DNA from: Fallopia convolvulus
Taxonomy: Eukaryota; Streptophyta; Magnoliopsida; Caryophyllales; Polygonaceae
Length of the DNA: 64,000 nt
Direction: 5' to 3'
Assembly (NCBI GenBank): GCA_964016875.1
Contig: OZ024735.1
Span: 9,347,338 to 9,411,337 of the forward strand
Positions 1 through 11,089 of this stretch are shown here, piece by piece. Numbering within the stretch: the stretch's first letter is position 1; each line of letters opens with the position of its first letter. The position numbers were made by a program, and so were the translations under genes. The notes below the pieces were generated by a model that was not told the origin of the DNA, did not search any database, and saw only the letters and a list, made by a program, of their open reading frames with translations.

Positions 1-322
1 TTGTAAGGTCGAATGTGTCTTTACAAAAGGTATTTCTTAGGCCCATGCTAGTGTATCTAAGCCAAAAAACGGAAAAAACTCGAAAAAGTTCTGGTACGAA
101 AATCTTCGTACCATTTTACCTCAAACCTACACCCATTCCGAAAATGCCCTAAACGGTTCAACGGTCAAATGTGTCTTTACAAAATGTTTTTCTTAGGCCC
201 CAACTAGCACATCCAAGACAAAAAAAGGAAAAAACTCGCAAAAGTTCTGCTACGAAAATCTTCGTACCATTCAGTCTCAAACCAAGACCCTTCCCGATAA
301 TGCCAGTTCTGCTACGAAAATC
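1..322. repeat. Satellite array, left segment, ending in a truncated monomer
   Basis: Two near-complete monomers of the ~156-bp satellite fill 1-303: a B-type (cccatgctagtgtatc half) and then an A-type (ccccaactagcacatcc half). Both are in the same orientation as the main array. The second monomer stops at cccgataatgcc (about 303). It is followed directly by agttctgctacgaaaatc (304-322), a piece from the middle of a monomer, so roughly 90 bp that should lie between them is missing. Non-satellite sequence starts after 322. The array therefore continued to the left of the retroelement remnant, which sits inside the satellite rather than at its outer end. Confidence 0.95.
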
Positions 323-334
323 AACTTTGATAGT

Positions 335-369
335 TCAATTGGATTGGCTCTAACGCTAAATCCAATTGA
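335..369. repeat. 11-bp perfect inverted repeat in the LTR-like segment
   Basis: TCAATTGGATT (335-345) and AATCCAATTGA (359-369) are exact reverse complements, separated by 13 nt. They form a potential hairpin a few bases from the candidate LTR end at 328. Confidence 0.85.
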
Positions 370-516
370 TTAACTAGATTTGATCTTTAACAATCAAACT
401 AGAACAATCTCAATTGAATGCTAGAACACGAGTTGTTTTAATGGCCCAAAAGCAAGACTAAACCAAAGGGGTTTAATCTTACTTCAAGCTAATTTTTCAT
501 TAATGGAATTGCAAAG

Positions 517-524
517 TATAAATA
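517..524 (-). promoter_or_regulatory. TATA-like box in LTR remnant
   Basis: The bases are tataaata on the plus strand and tatttata on the minus strand, in an otherwise typical LTR-like context. The minus direction agrees with the polyprotein tail. The canonical TATAAATA reads on the plus strand, so direction is uncertain, and no activity is implied for a truncated element. Confidence 0.35.
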
Positions 525-869
525 GTAGAATACAAAGCTGAAACTTGGAGAGCAAGCAAGGGGTATGGCTGGCCCTAGAGGGGTAGATTTGGCCTTTACT
601 TGCTTCCCAAGATATAATAAAATATCTATAACTATATCTATCTAGATTCCCTTAAATAAAATAAATCATGACTGATTTATTTATTTAAGAAAATGTCCTA
701 ACAAACTCAAAATATCTAAAAGATAATAAAAACATAGGAGAGATTATCAACCACTAACATAAGCCTATGGTCGAAATCCTCTTAACATAAATAAATAAAA
801 ATCGTCCTTAATAAAATAATTAAAGATAGAAATTCAAACTAAAGATACGATTCCCGTAAGACTTGAACA

Positions 870-1003
870 GCTCTTAGTAAAACCCATTTTTTGGCCCTTT
901 TCTGTTGGATTCTGAATTTGATGTCAACTACAAAGTTGTAGAACGTTTTAATTATCTTTCCAACGAGTACTTAACGGACTTGAGATGAATTTTCTAGCCC
1001 AAG
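870..1003 (-). other. Retroelement 3' noncoding region between polyprotein stop and LTR
   Basis: Minus-strand sequence between the polyprotein stop and the LTR-like block. It contains the phrases cataacttgggctag, cgttggaaagataatt and ttctacaactttgtag, which I recognise as common in 3' regions of plant gypsy elements. No open frame or structured RNA is evident. Its inner end overlaps the purine tract at 887-902. Confidence 0.5.
887..902 (-). other. Candidate polypurine tract of the LTR remnant
   Basis: On the minus strand the sequence is gaaaagggccaaaaaa, purine-rich apart from two C residues. It is followed at once by TGGG, a possible LTR start. A polypurine tract primes plus-strand DNA synthesis in reverse transcription and sits directly upstream of the 3' LTR, so this position fits the polyprotein-tail, tract, LTR order. 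The interrupting CC makes it a weak tract. Confidence 0.4.
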
Positions 1004-1258
1004 TTATGACCGGTTTACTGAGCACTGTTTTCCATTTGACGGACTTCTTACTTTTCCGAACTTTTGTGACTTGATTCTCTTCCTTCCTGGCCTTGAACGC
1101 CATGGATGGATATTTTGAAAAGATAGTATCAAGTCCATGAACACCTCTTTGAATTTAAATGCTCGGGACCTTAGTAAAGGTCTTGGTGTTTGGCCTCCAT
1201 TCGTCTTCAACGAATCATTCACTTTGATCCTCCCTTGATTTACATCACCTACATCCAT
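1004..1258 (-). pseudogene. C-terminal tail of a Ty3/gypsy-like polyprotein (fragment)
   Basis: An open frame of 84 codons on the minus strand. The first four codons (1258-1247) are satellite sequence that happens to supply an ATG, so the apparent start is not real. From codon 5 on it is retroelement-derived. The segment PRPLLRSRAFKFKEVFMDL resembles the T-R-S-R-A-(x)-K-(x)-K-(E/D) stretch that I recall near the C terminus of many plant gypsy polyproteins, downstream of integrase. The tail after it is basic (HPWRSRPGRKRIKSQK) and ends at a stop at 1004. No protease, RT, RNase H or integrase catalytic motif is present, so it is non-functional. Alternative: a chance open frame. The agreement of its direction with the downstream purine tract and LTR-like sequence argues against that. 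Confidence 0.6.
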
Positions 1259-3090
1259 TCCGAAAATGCCATAAATGGTTCAACGGTCGAATGTGTCTTT
1301 ACAAAATGCTTTTCTTAGACCCCAACTAGCACATCTAAGACAAAAAACGGAAAAAACTCGCAAAAGTTCTGGTACGAAAATCTTCGTACCATTCAGCCTC
1401 AAACCAAGACCCTTCCCGAAAAGGCCCTAAACGGTTGTACGGTCGAATGTATCTTTACAAAATAATTTTCTTAGGCCCTAACTAGCACATCCAAGACAAA
1501 AAACGGAAAAAACTCGCAACAGTTCTGGTACGAAAATCTTCGTACCATTCAGCCTTAAACCAAGACCCTTCCCGAAAACGCCCTAAACGGTTGTAAGGTC
1601 GAATGTGTCTTTACAAAAGGTATTTCTTAGGCCCATGCTAGTGTATCCAAGCCAAAAAATGGAAAAAACTCGCAAAAGTTCTGGTACGAAAATCTTCGTA
1701 CCATTTTACCTCAAACCTACACCCATTCCGAAAAAACCCTAAACGGTTCAACGGTCAAATGTTTCTTTACAAAATGTTTTTCTTAGGCCCCAACTAGCAC
1801 ATCCAAGACAAAAAAACGGAAAAAACTCGCAAAAGTTCTGCTACGAAAATCTTCGTACCATTCAGCCTTAAACCAAGACCCTTCCCGAAAATGCCCTAAA
1901 CGGTTGTACGGTCTAATGTGTCCTTACAAAAGGTTTTTCTTAGGCCTCAACTAGCACATCCAAGACAAAAAACGGAAAAAACTCGCAAAAGTTCTGGTAC
2001 GAAAATCTTCGTACCATTCAGCCTCAAACCAAGACCCTTCCCGAAAAGGCCCTAAACGGTTGTACGGTCAAATGTGTCTTTACAAAATAATTTTCTTAGG
2101 CCCTAACTAGCACATCCAAGACAAAAAACGTAAAAAACTCGCAAAAGTTCTGGTACGAAAATCTTCGTACCATTCAGCCTTAAATCAAGACTCTTCCCGA
2201 AAATGCCCTAAACGGTTGTAAGGTCGAATGTGTCTTTACAAAAGTTATTTCTTAGGCCCATGCTAGTGTATCCAAGCCAAAAAACGGAAAAAACTCGCAA
2301 AAGTTCTGGTACGAAAATCTTCGTACCATTTTACCTCAAACCTACACCCATTCCGAAAATGCCCTAAACGGTTCAACGGTCAAATGTGTCTTTACAAAAT
2401 GTTTTTCTTAGGCCCCAACTAGCACATCCAAGAGAAAAAACGGAAAAAACTCGCAAAAGTTCTGGTACGAAAATCTTCGTACCATTCAGCCTCAAACCAA
2501 GACCCTTTCCGAAAAGGCCCTAAACGGTTGTACGGTCGAATGTGTCGTTACAAAATAATTTTCTTAGGCCCCAACAAGCACATCCAAGACAAAACGGAAA
2601 AAACTCGCAAAAGTGTCGGTACGAAAATCTTCGTACCATTTAGCCTTAAACCAAGACCCTTCCCGAAAATGCCCTAAACGGTTGTAAGGTCGAATGTGTC
2701 TTTACAAAATGTTTTTCTTAGGCCCCAACTAGCACATCCAAGACAAAAAAACGGAAAAAACTCGCAAAAGTTCTGGTACAAAAATCCTCGTACCATTAAG
2801 CCTCCAACCAAGATCCTTCCCGAAAATGCCCTAAACGGTTGTACGGTCAAATATGTCTTTACAAAATGTTTTTCTTACGCCCCAACTAGCACATCCAAGA
2901 CAAAAAAACGGGAAAAACTCGCAAAAGTTCTGCTACGAAAATCTTCGTACCATTCAGCCTCCAACCAAGATCCTTCCCGAAAATGCCCTAAACGGTTGTA
3001 CGGTCAAATATGTCCTTACAAAATGTTTTTCTTACGCCTCAACTAGCACATCGAAGACAAAAAAACGGAAAAAACTCGCAAAAGTTCTGC
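1247..3090. repeat. Diverged satellite monomers next to the retroelement remnant
   Basis: About 12 monomers of mixed A, E and B type with a loose A-E-B order: B-type at ~1603 and ~2222, E-type at ~1443, ~2067 and ~2540. They show many private variants, such as tctttacgcc, gtcgttac, aagtgtcgg and gtctaatg. I could not trace a clean long-period repeat here, unlike the rest of the array. This suggests an older or less homogenised edge. The first monomer starts in mid-unit at the retroelement junction. Confidence 0.75.
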
Positions 3091-3150
3091 TACAAAAATC
3101 TTCGTACCATTCAACCTCAAACCAAGACCCTTCCCGAAAATGCCCTAAAC
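2681..3150. repeat. Local tandem run of near-identical 157-bp monomers
   Basis: Three consecutive A-type monomers are spaced exactly 157 bp apart (landmarks at 2696, 2853 and 3010). Two of them share private features: tttttcttacgcc, gcctccaaccaagatcc and ggtcaaatatgtc. This is a single-monomer duplication, the simplest unequal-exchange product in the window. Because 157 is not a multiple of three, the overlapping open frames across it fall in different frames. Confidence 0.8.
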
Positions 3151-6100
3151 GGTTGTACGGTCGAATGTGTCTTTACAAAAGGTTTTTCTTAGGCCCCAAC
3201 TAGCACATCCAAGACAAAAAAACGGAAAAAACTCGCAAAAGTTCTGGTACTAAAATCTTCGTACCATTCAGCCTCAAACCAAGACCCTCTCCGAAAATGC
3301 CCTAAACGGTTGTACGGTCGAATGTGTCTTTACAAAATATTTTTCTAAGGCCCCAACTAGCACATCCAGGCAAAAAAACGGAAAAAACTCGCAAAAGTTC
3401 TGGTACGAAAATCTTCGTACCATTCAGCCTCAAACCAAGACCCTTCCCGAAAATGCCCTAAACGGTCGTACGGTCGAATGTGATTTTACAAAAGGTTTTT
3501 CTTAGGCCCATGCTAGTCCATCCAAGCCAAAAAACGGAAAAAAACTCAAACAAGATCTGGTACGAAAATCTTCGTACCATTTAACCTCAAACCTACATCC
3601 ATTCTAAAAATTCCATAAACGGTTCAATGGTCGAATGTGTCTTTACAAAATGTTTTTCTTAGACCCCAACTAGCACATGCAAGACAAAAAACGGAAAAAA
3701 CTCGCAAAAGTTCTGGTACGAAAATCTTCGTACCATTCAGCCTCAAACCAAGACCCTTCCCGAAAAGGCCCTAAACGGTTGTACGGTCGAATGTGTCTTT
3801 ACACAATATTTTTCTAAGGCCCCAACTAGCACATCCAGGCAAAAAAACGGAAAAAACTCGCAAAAGTTCTGTTACGAAAATCTTCGTACCATTCAGCCTC
3901 AAACCAAGACCCTTCCCGAAAATGCCCTAAACGGTCGTACGGTCGAATGTGTCTTTACAAATGGTTTTTCCTAGGCCCATGCCAGTCCATCAAAGCCAAA
4001 AAACGGAAAAAAAACTCGCAAAAGTTCTGATACGAAAATCTTCGTACCATTTTACCTCAAACCTACATCCATTCCGAAAAAGCCATAAACGGTTCAACGG
4101 TCAAATGTGTCTTTACAAAATGTTTTTCTTAGACCCCAACTAGCACATCCAAGACAAAAAAACCGGAAAAACTCGCAAAAGTTTTGGTACGAAAATCTTC
4201 GTACCATTCAGCCTTAAACCAAGACCCTTCCCGAAAATGCCCTAAACGGTTGTAAGGTCGAATGTGTCTTTACAAAAGGTATTCTTAGGCCCATGCTAGT
4301 GTATCCAAGCCAAAAAACGGAAAAAACTCGCAAAAGTTCTGCTACGAAAATCTTCGTACCATTCAACCTCAAACCAAGACCCTTCCCGAAAATGCCCTGA
4401 ACGGTTGTACGGTCGAATGTGTCTTTACAAAAGGTTTTTCTTAGGCCCCAACTAGCACATCCAAGACAAAAAAACGGAAAAAACTCGCAAAAGTTCTGGT
4501 ACTAAAATCTTCGTACCATTCAGCCTCAAACCAAGACCCTCTCCGAAAATGCCCTAAACGGTTGTACGGTCGAATGTGTCTTTACAAAATATTTTTCTAA
4601 GGCCCCAACTAGCACATCCAGGCAAAAAAACGGAAAAAACTCGCAAAAGTTCTGGTACGAAAATCTTCGTACCATTCAACCTCAAACCAAGACCCTTCCC
4701 GAAAATGCCCTAAACGGTCGTACGGTCGAATGTGATTTTACAAAAGGTTTTTCTTAGGCCCATGCTAGTCCATCCAAGCCAAAAAACGGAAAAAAACTCA
4801 AACAAGATCTGGTACGAAAATCTTCGTACCATTTAACCTCAAACCTACATCCATTCTAAAAATGTCATAAACGGTTCAATGGTCGAATGTGTCTTTACAA
4901 AATGTTTTTCTTAGACCCCAACTAGCACATGCAAGACAAAAAACGGAAAAAACTCGCAAAAGTTCTGGTACGAAAATCTTCGTACCATTCAGCCTCAAAC
5001 CAAGACCCTTCCCGAAAAGGCCCTAAACGGTTGTACGGTCGAATGTGTCTTTACACAATATTTTTCTAAGGCCCCAACTAGCATATCAAGGCAAAAAAAC
5101 GGAAAAAACTCGCAAAAGTTCTGTTACGAAAATCTTCGTACCATTCAGCCTCAAACCAAGACCCTTCCCGAAAATGCCCTAAACGGTCGTACGGTCGAAT
5201 ATGTCTTTACAAATGGTTTTTCTTAGGCCCATGCCAGTCCATCAAAGCCAAAAAACGGAAAAAAAACTCGCAAAAGTTCTGATACGAAAATCTTCGTACC
5301 ATTTTACCTCAAACCTACATCCATTCCGAAAAAGCCATAAACGGTTCAACGGTCAAATGTGTCTTTACAAAATGTTTTTCTTAGACCCCAACTAGCACAT
5401 CCAAGACAAAAAAACCGGAAAAACTCGCAAAAGTTTTGGTACGAAAATCTTCGTACCATTCAGCCTTAAACCAAGACCCTTCCCGAAAATGCCCTAAACG
5501 GTTGTAAGGTCGAATGTGTCTTTACAAAAGGTATTCTTAGGCCCATGCTAGTGTATCCAAGCCAAAAAACGGAAAAAACTCGCAAAAGTTCTGGTACGAA
5601 AATCTTCGTACCATTCAACCTCAAACCAAGACCCTTCCCGAAAATGCCCTGAACGGTTGTACGGTCGAATGTGTCTTTACAAAAGGTTTTTCTTAGGCCC
5701 CAACTAGCACATCCAAGACAAAAAAACGGAAAAAACTCGCAAAAGTTCTGGTACTAAAATCTTCGTACCATTCAGCCTCAAACCAAGACCCTCTCCGAAA
5801 ATGCCCTAAACGGTTGTACGGTCGAATGTGTCTTTACAAAATATTTTTCTAAGGCCCCAACTAGCACATCCAGGCAAAAAAACGGAAAAAACTCGCAAAA
5901 GTTCTGGTACGAAAATCTTCGTACCATTCAACCTCAAACCAAGACCCTTCCCGAAAATGCCCTAAACGGTCGTACGGTCGAATGTGATTTTACAAAAGGT
6001 TTTTCTTAGGCCCATGCTAGTCCATCCAAGCCAAAAAACGGAAAAAAACTCAAACAAGATCTGGTACGAAAATCTTCGTACCATTTAACCTCAAACCTAC

Positions 6101-6845
6101 ATCCATTCTAAAAATGTCATAAACGGTTCAATGGTCGAATGTGTCTTTACAAAATGTTTTTCTTAGACCCCAACTAGCACATGCAAGACAAAAAACGGAA
6201 AAAACTCGCAAAAGTTCTGGTACGAAAATCTTCGTACCATTCAGCCTCAAACCAAGACCCTTCCCGAAAAGGCCCTAAACGGTTGTACGGTCGAATGTGT
6301 CTTTACACAATATTTTTCTAAGGCCCCAACTAGCATATCAAGGCAAAAAAACGGAAAAAACTCGCAAAAGTTCTGTTACGAAAATCTTCGTACCATTCAG
6401 CCTCAAACCAAGACCCTTCCCGAAAATGCCCTAAACGGTCGTACGGTCGAATATGTCTTTACAAATGGTTTTTCTTAGGCCCATGCCAGTCCATCAAAGC
6501 CAAAAAACGGAAAAAAAACTCGCAAAAGTTCTGATACGAAAATCTTCGTACCATTTTACCTCAAACCTACATCCATTCCGAAAAAGCCATAAACGGTTCA
6601 ACGGTCAAATGTGTCTTTACAAAATGTTTTTCTTAGACCCCAACTAGCACATCCAAGACAAAAAAACCGGAAAAACTCGCAAAAGTTTTGGTACGAAAAT
6701 CTTCGTACCATTCAGCCTTAAACCAAGACCCTTCCCGAAAATGCCCTAAACAGTTGTAAGGTCGAATGTGTCTTTACAAAAGGTATTTCTTAGGCCCATG
6801 CTAGTGTATTCAAGCCAAAAAATAAAAAAAACTCGCAAAAGTTCT
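3090..6845. repeat. 8-monomer higher-order repeat, 1,252 bp, three copies
   Basis: Landmarks recur at exactly 1,252-bp spacing. The C-type start is at 3949, 5201 and 6453, and the ctggtactaaaatc monomer is near 3242, 4494 and 5746. Private markers repeat in each copy: ctcaaacaagatctgg, attctaaaaatg, gcatgc/gcatatcaagg and accctctccg. The first copy keeps gaatgtgtc before the C-type monomer where later copies have gaatatgtc, and aattccataaac where later copies have aatgtcataaac. The third copy diverges after about 6760. Later relatives of this block occur near 13185-14420, 20850-22080, 35534-36770 and 38347-39580. Confidence 0.9.
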
Positions 6846-9800
6846 GGTACGAAAATCTTCGTACCATTCAGCCTCAAACCAAGACCCTTCCCGAAAATGC
6901 CCTAAACAGTTGTACGGTTGAATGTGTCTTTACAAAATAATTTTCTTAGGCCCCAACTAGCACATCCAAGACAAAAAAGGAAAAAACTCGCAAAAGTTCT
7001 GCAACAAAAATCTTCGTACCATTCAGCCTCAAACCAAGACCCTTCCCGAAAATGCCCTAAACGGTTGTACGGTCGAATGTGTCTTTACAAAATAATTTTC
7101 TTAGGCCCCAACTAGCACATCCAAGACAAAAAAGGAAAAAACTCGCAAAAGTTCTGGTACGAAAATCTTCGTACCATTCAGCCTCCAACCAAGATCCTTC
7201 CCGAAAATGCCCTAAACGGTTGTACGGTCGAATGTGTCTTTACAAAATAATTTTCTTACGCCCCAACTAGCACATCCAAGACAAAAAACGGAAAAAACTC
7301 ACAAAAGTTCTGGTACGAAAATCTTCGTACCATTCAGCCTTAAACCAAGACCCTTCCCGAAAATGCCCTAAACGGTTGTAAGGTCGAATGTGTCTTTACA
7401 AAAGGTATTCTTAGGCCCATGCTAGTGTATCCAAGCCAATAAACGGAAAAAACTCGCAAAAGTTCTGGTACGAAAATCTTCGTACCATTAAGCCTCAAAC
7501 CAAGACCCTTCCCGAAAAGGCCCTAAACGGTTGTACGGTCGAATGTGTCTTTACACAATATTTTTCTAAGGCCCCAACTAGCACATCCAGGCAAAAAAAC
7601 GGAAAAAACTCGCAAAAGTTCTGTTACGAAAATCTTCGTACCATTCAGCCTCAAACCAAGACCCTTCCCGAAAATGCCCTAAACGGTCGTACGGTCGAAT
7701 GTGTCTTTACAAATGGTTTTTCTTAGGCCCATGCCAGTCCATCAAAGCCAAAAAACGGAAAAAAAACTCGCAAAAGTTCTGGTACGAAAATCTTTGTACC
7801 ATTTTACCTCAAACCTACATCCATTCCGAAAAAGCCATAAACGGTTCAACGGTCAAATGTGTCTTTACAAAATGTTTTTCTTAGACCCCAACTAGCACAT
7901 CCAAGACAAAAAAACCGGAAAAACTCGCAAAAGTTTTGGTACGAAAATCTTCGTACCATTCAGCCTTAAACAAAGACCCTTCCCGAAAATGCCCTAAACG
8001 GTTGTAAGGTCGAATGTGTCTTTACAAAAGGTATTTCATAGGCCCATGCTAGTTTATCCAAGCCAAAACATGAAAAAAACTCGCAAAAGTTCTGGTACGA
8101 AAATCTTCGTACCATTTTACCTCAAACCTACACCCATTCCGAAAAAGCCCTAAACGGTTCAACGGTCAAATGTGTCTTTACAAAATGTTTTTCTTAGGCC
8201 CCAACTAGCACATCCAAGACAAAAAAACGGAACAAACTCGCAAAAGTTCTGCAACGAAAATCTTCGTACCATTCAGCCTCAAACCAAGACCCTTCCCGAA
8301 AATGCCCTAAACGGTTGTACGGTCGAATGTGTTTTTACAAAAGATTTTTCTTAGGCCCATGCTAGTCCATCCAAGCCAAAAAACGGAAAAAAACTCAAAC
8401 AAGATCTGGTACGAAAATCTTCGTACCATTTAACCTCAAACCTACATCCATTCTAAAAATGCCATAAACGGTTCAATGGTCGAATGTGTCTTTACAAAAT
8501 GTTTTTCTTAGACCTCAACTAGCACATCCAAGACAAAAAACGGAAAAAACTCGCAAAAGTTCTGGTACGAAAATCTTCGTACCATTCAGCCTCAAACCAA
8601 GACCCTTCCCGAAAAGGCCCTAAACGATTGTACGGTCGAATGTGTCTTTACAAAATAATTTTCTTATGCCCCAACTAGCACATCCAAGACAAAAAACGGA
8701 AAAAACTCGCAAAAGTTCTGGTACGAAAATCTTCGTACCATTCAGCCTTAAACCAAGACCCTTCCCGAAAATGCCCTAAATGGACGTACGGTCGAATGTG
8801 TCTTTACAAAAGGTTTTTCTTAGGCCCATGCTAGTCCATCAAAGCCAAAAAACGGAAAAAAAAACTCGCAAAAGTTCTGGTACGAAAATCTTCGTACCAT
8901 TTTACCTCAAACCTACATCCATTCCGAAAAAGCCATAAACGGTTCAACGGTCAAATGTGTCTTTAAAAAATGTTTTTCTCAGACCCCAACTAGCACATCC
9001 AAGACAAAAAAAACGGAAAAACTCGCAAAAGTTCTGGTACGAAAATCTTCGTACCATTCAGCCTTAAACCAAGACCCTTCCCGAAAATGCCCTAAACGGT
9101 TGTAAGGTCGAATGTGTCTTTACAAAAGGTATTTCTTAGGCCCATGCTAGTGTATCCAAGCCAAAAAACGGAAAAAACTCGCAAAAGTTCTGGTACGAAA
9201 ATCTTCGTACCATTTTACCTCAAACCTACACCCATTCCGAAAAAGCCCTAAACGGTTCAACGGTCAAATGTGTCTTTACAAAATGTTTTTCTTAGGCCCC
9301 AACTAGCACATCCAAGACAAAAAAACGGAAAAAACTCGCAAAAGTTTTGCAACGAAAATCTTCGTACCATTCAGCCTCAAACCAAGACCCTTCCCGAAAA
9401 TGCCCTAAACGGTTGTACGGTCGAATGTGTCTTTACAAAATAATTTTCTTAGGCCCCAACTAGCACATCCAAGACAAAAAAGGAAAAAACTCGCAAAAGT
9501 TCTGGTACGAAAATCTTCGTACCATTCAGCCTCAAACCAAGACCCTTCCCGAAAATACCCTAAACGGTTGTACGGTGGAATGTGTCTTTACAAAATGTTT
9601 TTCTTAGGCCCCAACTAGCACATCCAAGACAAAAAAAGGAAAAAACTCGCAAAAGTTCTGGTACTCAAATCTTCGTACCATTCAGCCTCAAACCAAGACC
9701 CTCTCCGAAAATGCCCTAAACGGTTGTACGGTCGAATGTGTCTTTACAAAATATTTTTCTAAGGCACCAACTAGCACATCCAGGCAAAAAAACGGAAAAA

Positions 9801-11040
9801 ACTCGCAAAAGTTCTGGTACGAAAATCTTCGTACCATTCAGCCTCAAACCAAGACCCTTCCCGAAAATGCCCTAAACGGTCGTACGGTCAAATGTGTTTT
9901 TACAAAAGATTTTTCTTAGGCCCATGCTAGTCCATCCAAGCCAAAAAACGGAAAAAAACTCAAACAAGATCTGGTACGAAAATCTTCGTACCATTTAACC
10001 TCAAACCTACATCCATTCTAAAAATGCCATAAACGGTTCAATGGTCGAATGTGTCTTTACAAAATGTTTTTCTTAGACCTCAACTAGCACATCCAAGACA
10101 AAAAACGGAAAAAACTCGCAAAAGTTCTGGTACGAAAATCTTCGTACCATTCAGCCTCAAACCAAGACCCTTCCCGAAAAGGCCCTAAACGATTGTACGG
10201 TCGAATGTGTCTTTACAAAATAATTTTCTTAGGCCCCAACTAGCACATCCAAGACAAAAAACGGAAAAAACTCGCAAAAGTTCTGGTACGAATATCTTCG
10301 TACCATTCAGCCTTAAACCAAGACCCTTCCCGAAAATGCCCTAAATGGACGTACGGTCGAATGTGTCTTTACAAAAGGTTTTTCTTAGGCCCATGCTAGT
10401 CCATCAAAGCCAAAAAACGGAAAAAAAAACTCGCAAAAGTTCTGGTACGAAAATCTTCGTACCATTTTACCTCAAACCTACATCCATTCCGAAAAAGCCA
10501 TAAACGGTTCAACGGTCAAATGTGTCTTTACAAAATGTTTTTCTCAGACCCCAACTAGCACATCCAAGACAAAAAAAACGGAAAAACTCGCAAAAGTTCT
10601 GGTACGAAAATCTTCGTACCATTCAGCCTTAAACCAAGACCCTTCCCGAAAATGCCCTAAACGGTTGTAAGGTCGAATGTGTCTTTACAAAAGGTATTTC
10701 TTAGGCCCATGCTAGTGTATCCAAGCCAAAAAATGGAAAAAACTCGCAAAAGTTCTGGTACGAAAATCTTCGTACCATTTTACCTCAAACCTACATCCAT
10801 TCCGAAAAAGCCATAAACGGTTCAACGGTCAAATGTGTCTTTACAAAATGTTTTTCTTAGACCCCAACTAACACATCCAAGACAAAAAAAACGGAAAAAC
10901 TCGCAAAAGTTCTGCTACCAAAATCTTCGTACCTTTCAGCTTCAAACCAAGACCCTTCCCGAAAATGCCCTAAACGGTTGTACGGTCGAATGTGTCTTTA
11001 CAAAATAATTTTCTTAGGCCCCAACTAGCACATCCAAGAC

Positions 11041-11079
11041 AAAAAACGGAAAAAACTCGCAAAAGTTCTGGTACGAAAA
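11041..11079. other. Helically phased A-tracts within the monomer (representative copy)
   Basis: A-tracts lie at 11041-11046, 11050-11055, 11061-11064 and 11076-11079. Their centres are 9, 10 and 15 bp apart. The first three are close to one helical turn, which predicts intrinsic curvature. The block recurs in every monomer, so curvature would repeat each ~156 bp. The first tract varies from 5 to 9 A among copies. Confidence 0.75.
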
Positions 11080-11089
11080 TCTTCGTACC
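11070..11089. repeat. Monomer dyad: perfect 8-bp inverted repeat with 4-nt centre (representative copy)
   Basis: GGTACGAA (11070-11077) and TTCGTACC (11082-11089) are exact reverse complements around AATC. The dyad recurs once in every monomer but is intact only in some classes. D-type has gttacg (one mismatch), C-type has ctttgtacc (G-T wobble), E-type often has gcaacg (two mismatches), and other copies have gctacg or gatacg. Dyad symmetries able to form cruciforms have been noted in centromeric satellites of several eukaryotes (established knowledge). A role here is inference. Confidence 0.9.

Larger units (their letters stand above)
328..886 (-). mobile_element. LTR-like segment of the gypsy remnant
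   Basis: The segment can be bounded by TG...CA: on the plus strand it starts TGATAG at 328 and ends CCCA at 886, about 559 bp, with the candidate polypurine tract immediately outside. An alternative inner border is TTGAACA at 869. It is A+T-rich and contains a TATA-like element at 517-524, followed on the minus strand by ttgcaattccattaatgaaa, a pattern I associate with plant gypsy LTRs downstream of the promoter. An 11-bp inverted repeat lies close to its outer end (335-369). Only one LTR is present, so the pairwise identity used to date insertions is not available. Confidence 0.5.
323..1246 (-). mobile_element. Truncated Ty3/gypsy-like LTR retrotransposon remnant (3' end)
   Basis: This is the only stretch longer than 300 bp without satellite monomers. 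Read on the minus strand it has the order expected at the 3' end of a plant Ty3/gypsy element: polyprotein tail (1246 to 1004), a noncoding stretch with the phrase cataacttgggctag typical of these 3' regions (from memory of plant elements), a purine-rich tract (902-887), then an LTR-like segment (886-328). There is no reverse transcriptase, integrase core, primer-binding site or second LTR, so it is a dead 5'-truncated fragment. Satellite resumes at 1247 in a different monomer phase from where it stopped at 322. No target-site duplication can be shown. Assignment to gypsy is by architecture and the RSRAFKFKE-like tail; a search against a plant transposon library would settle it. Confidence 0.7.

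Noticed and set aside
517..560. A plus-strand promoter (TATAAATAG) that might transcribe into the array
   Set aside because: The element's coding direction and LTR-like order are on the minus strand, the copy is truncated, and no transcript evidence is available. Kept only as a TATA-like site.
3090..6845. CRISPR-like regular repeats
   Set aside because: The whole ~156-bp unit is repeated, with no short repeat separated by unique spacers and no cas genes.
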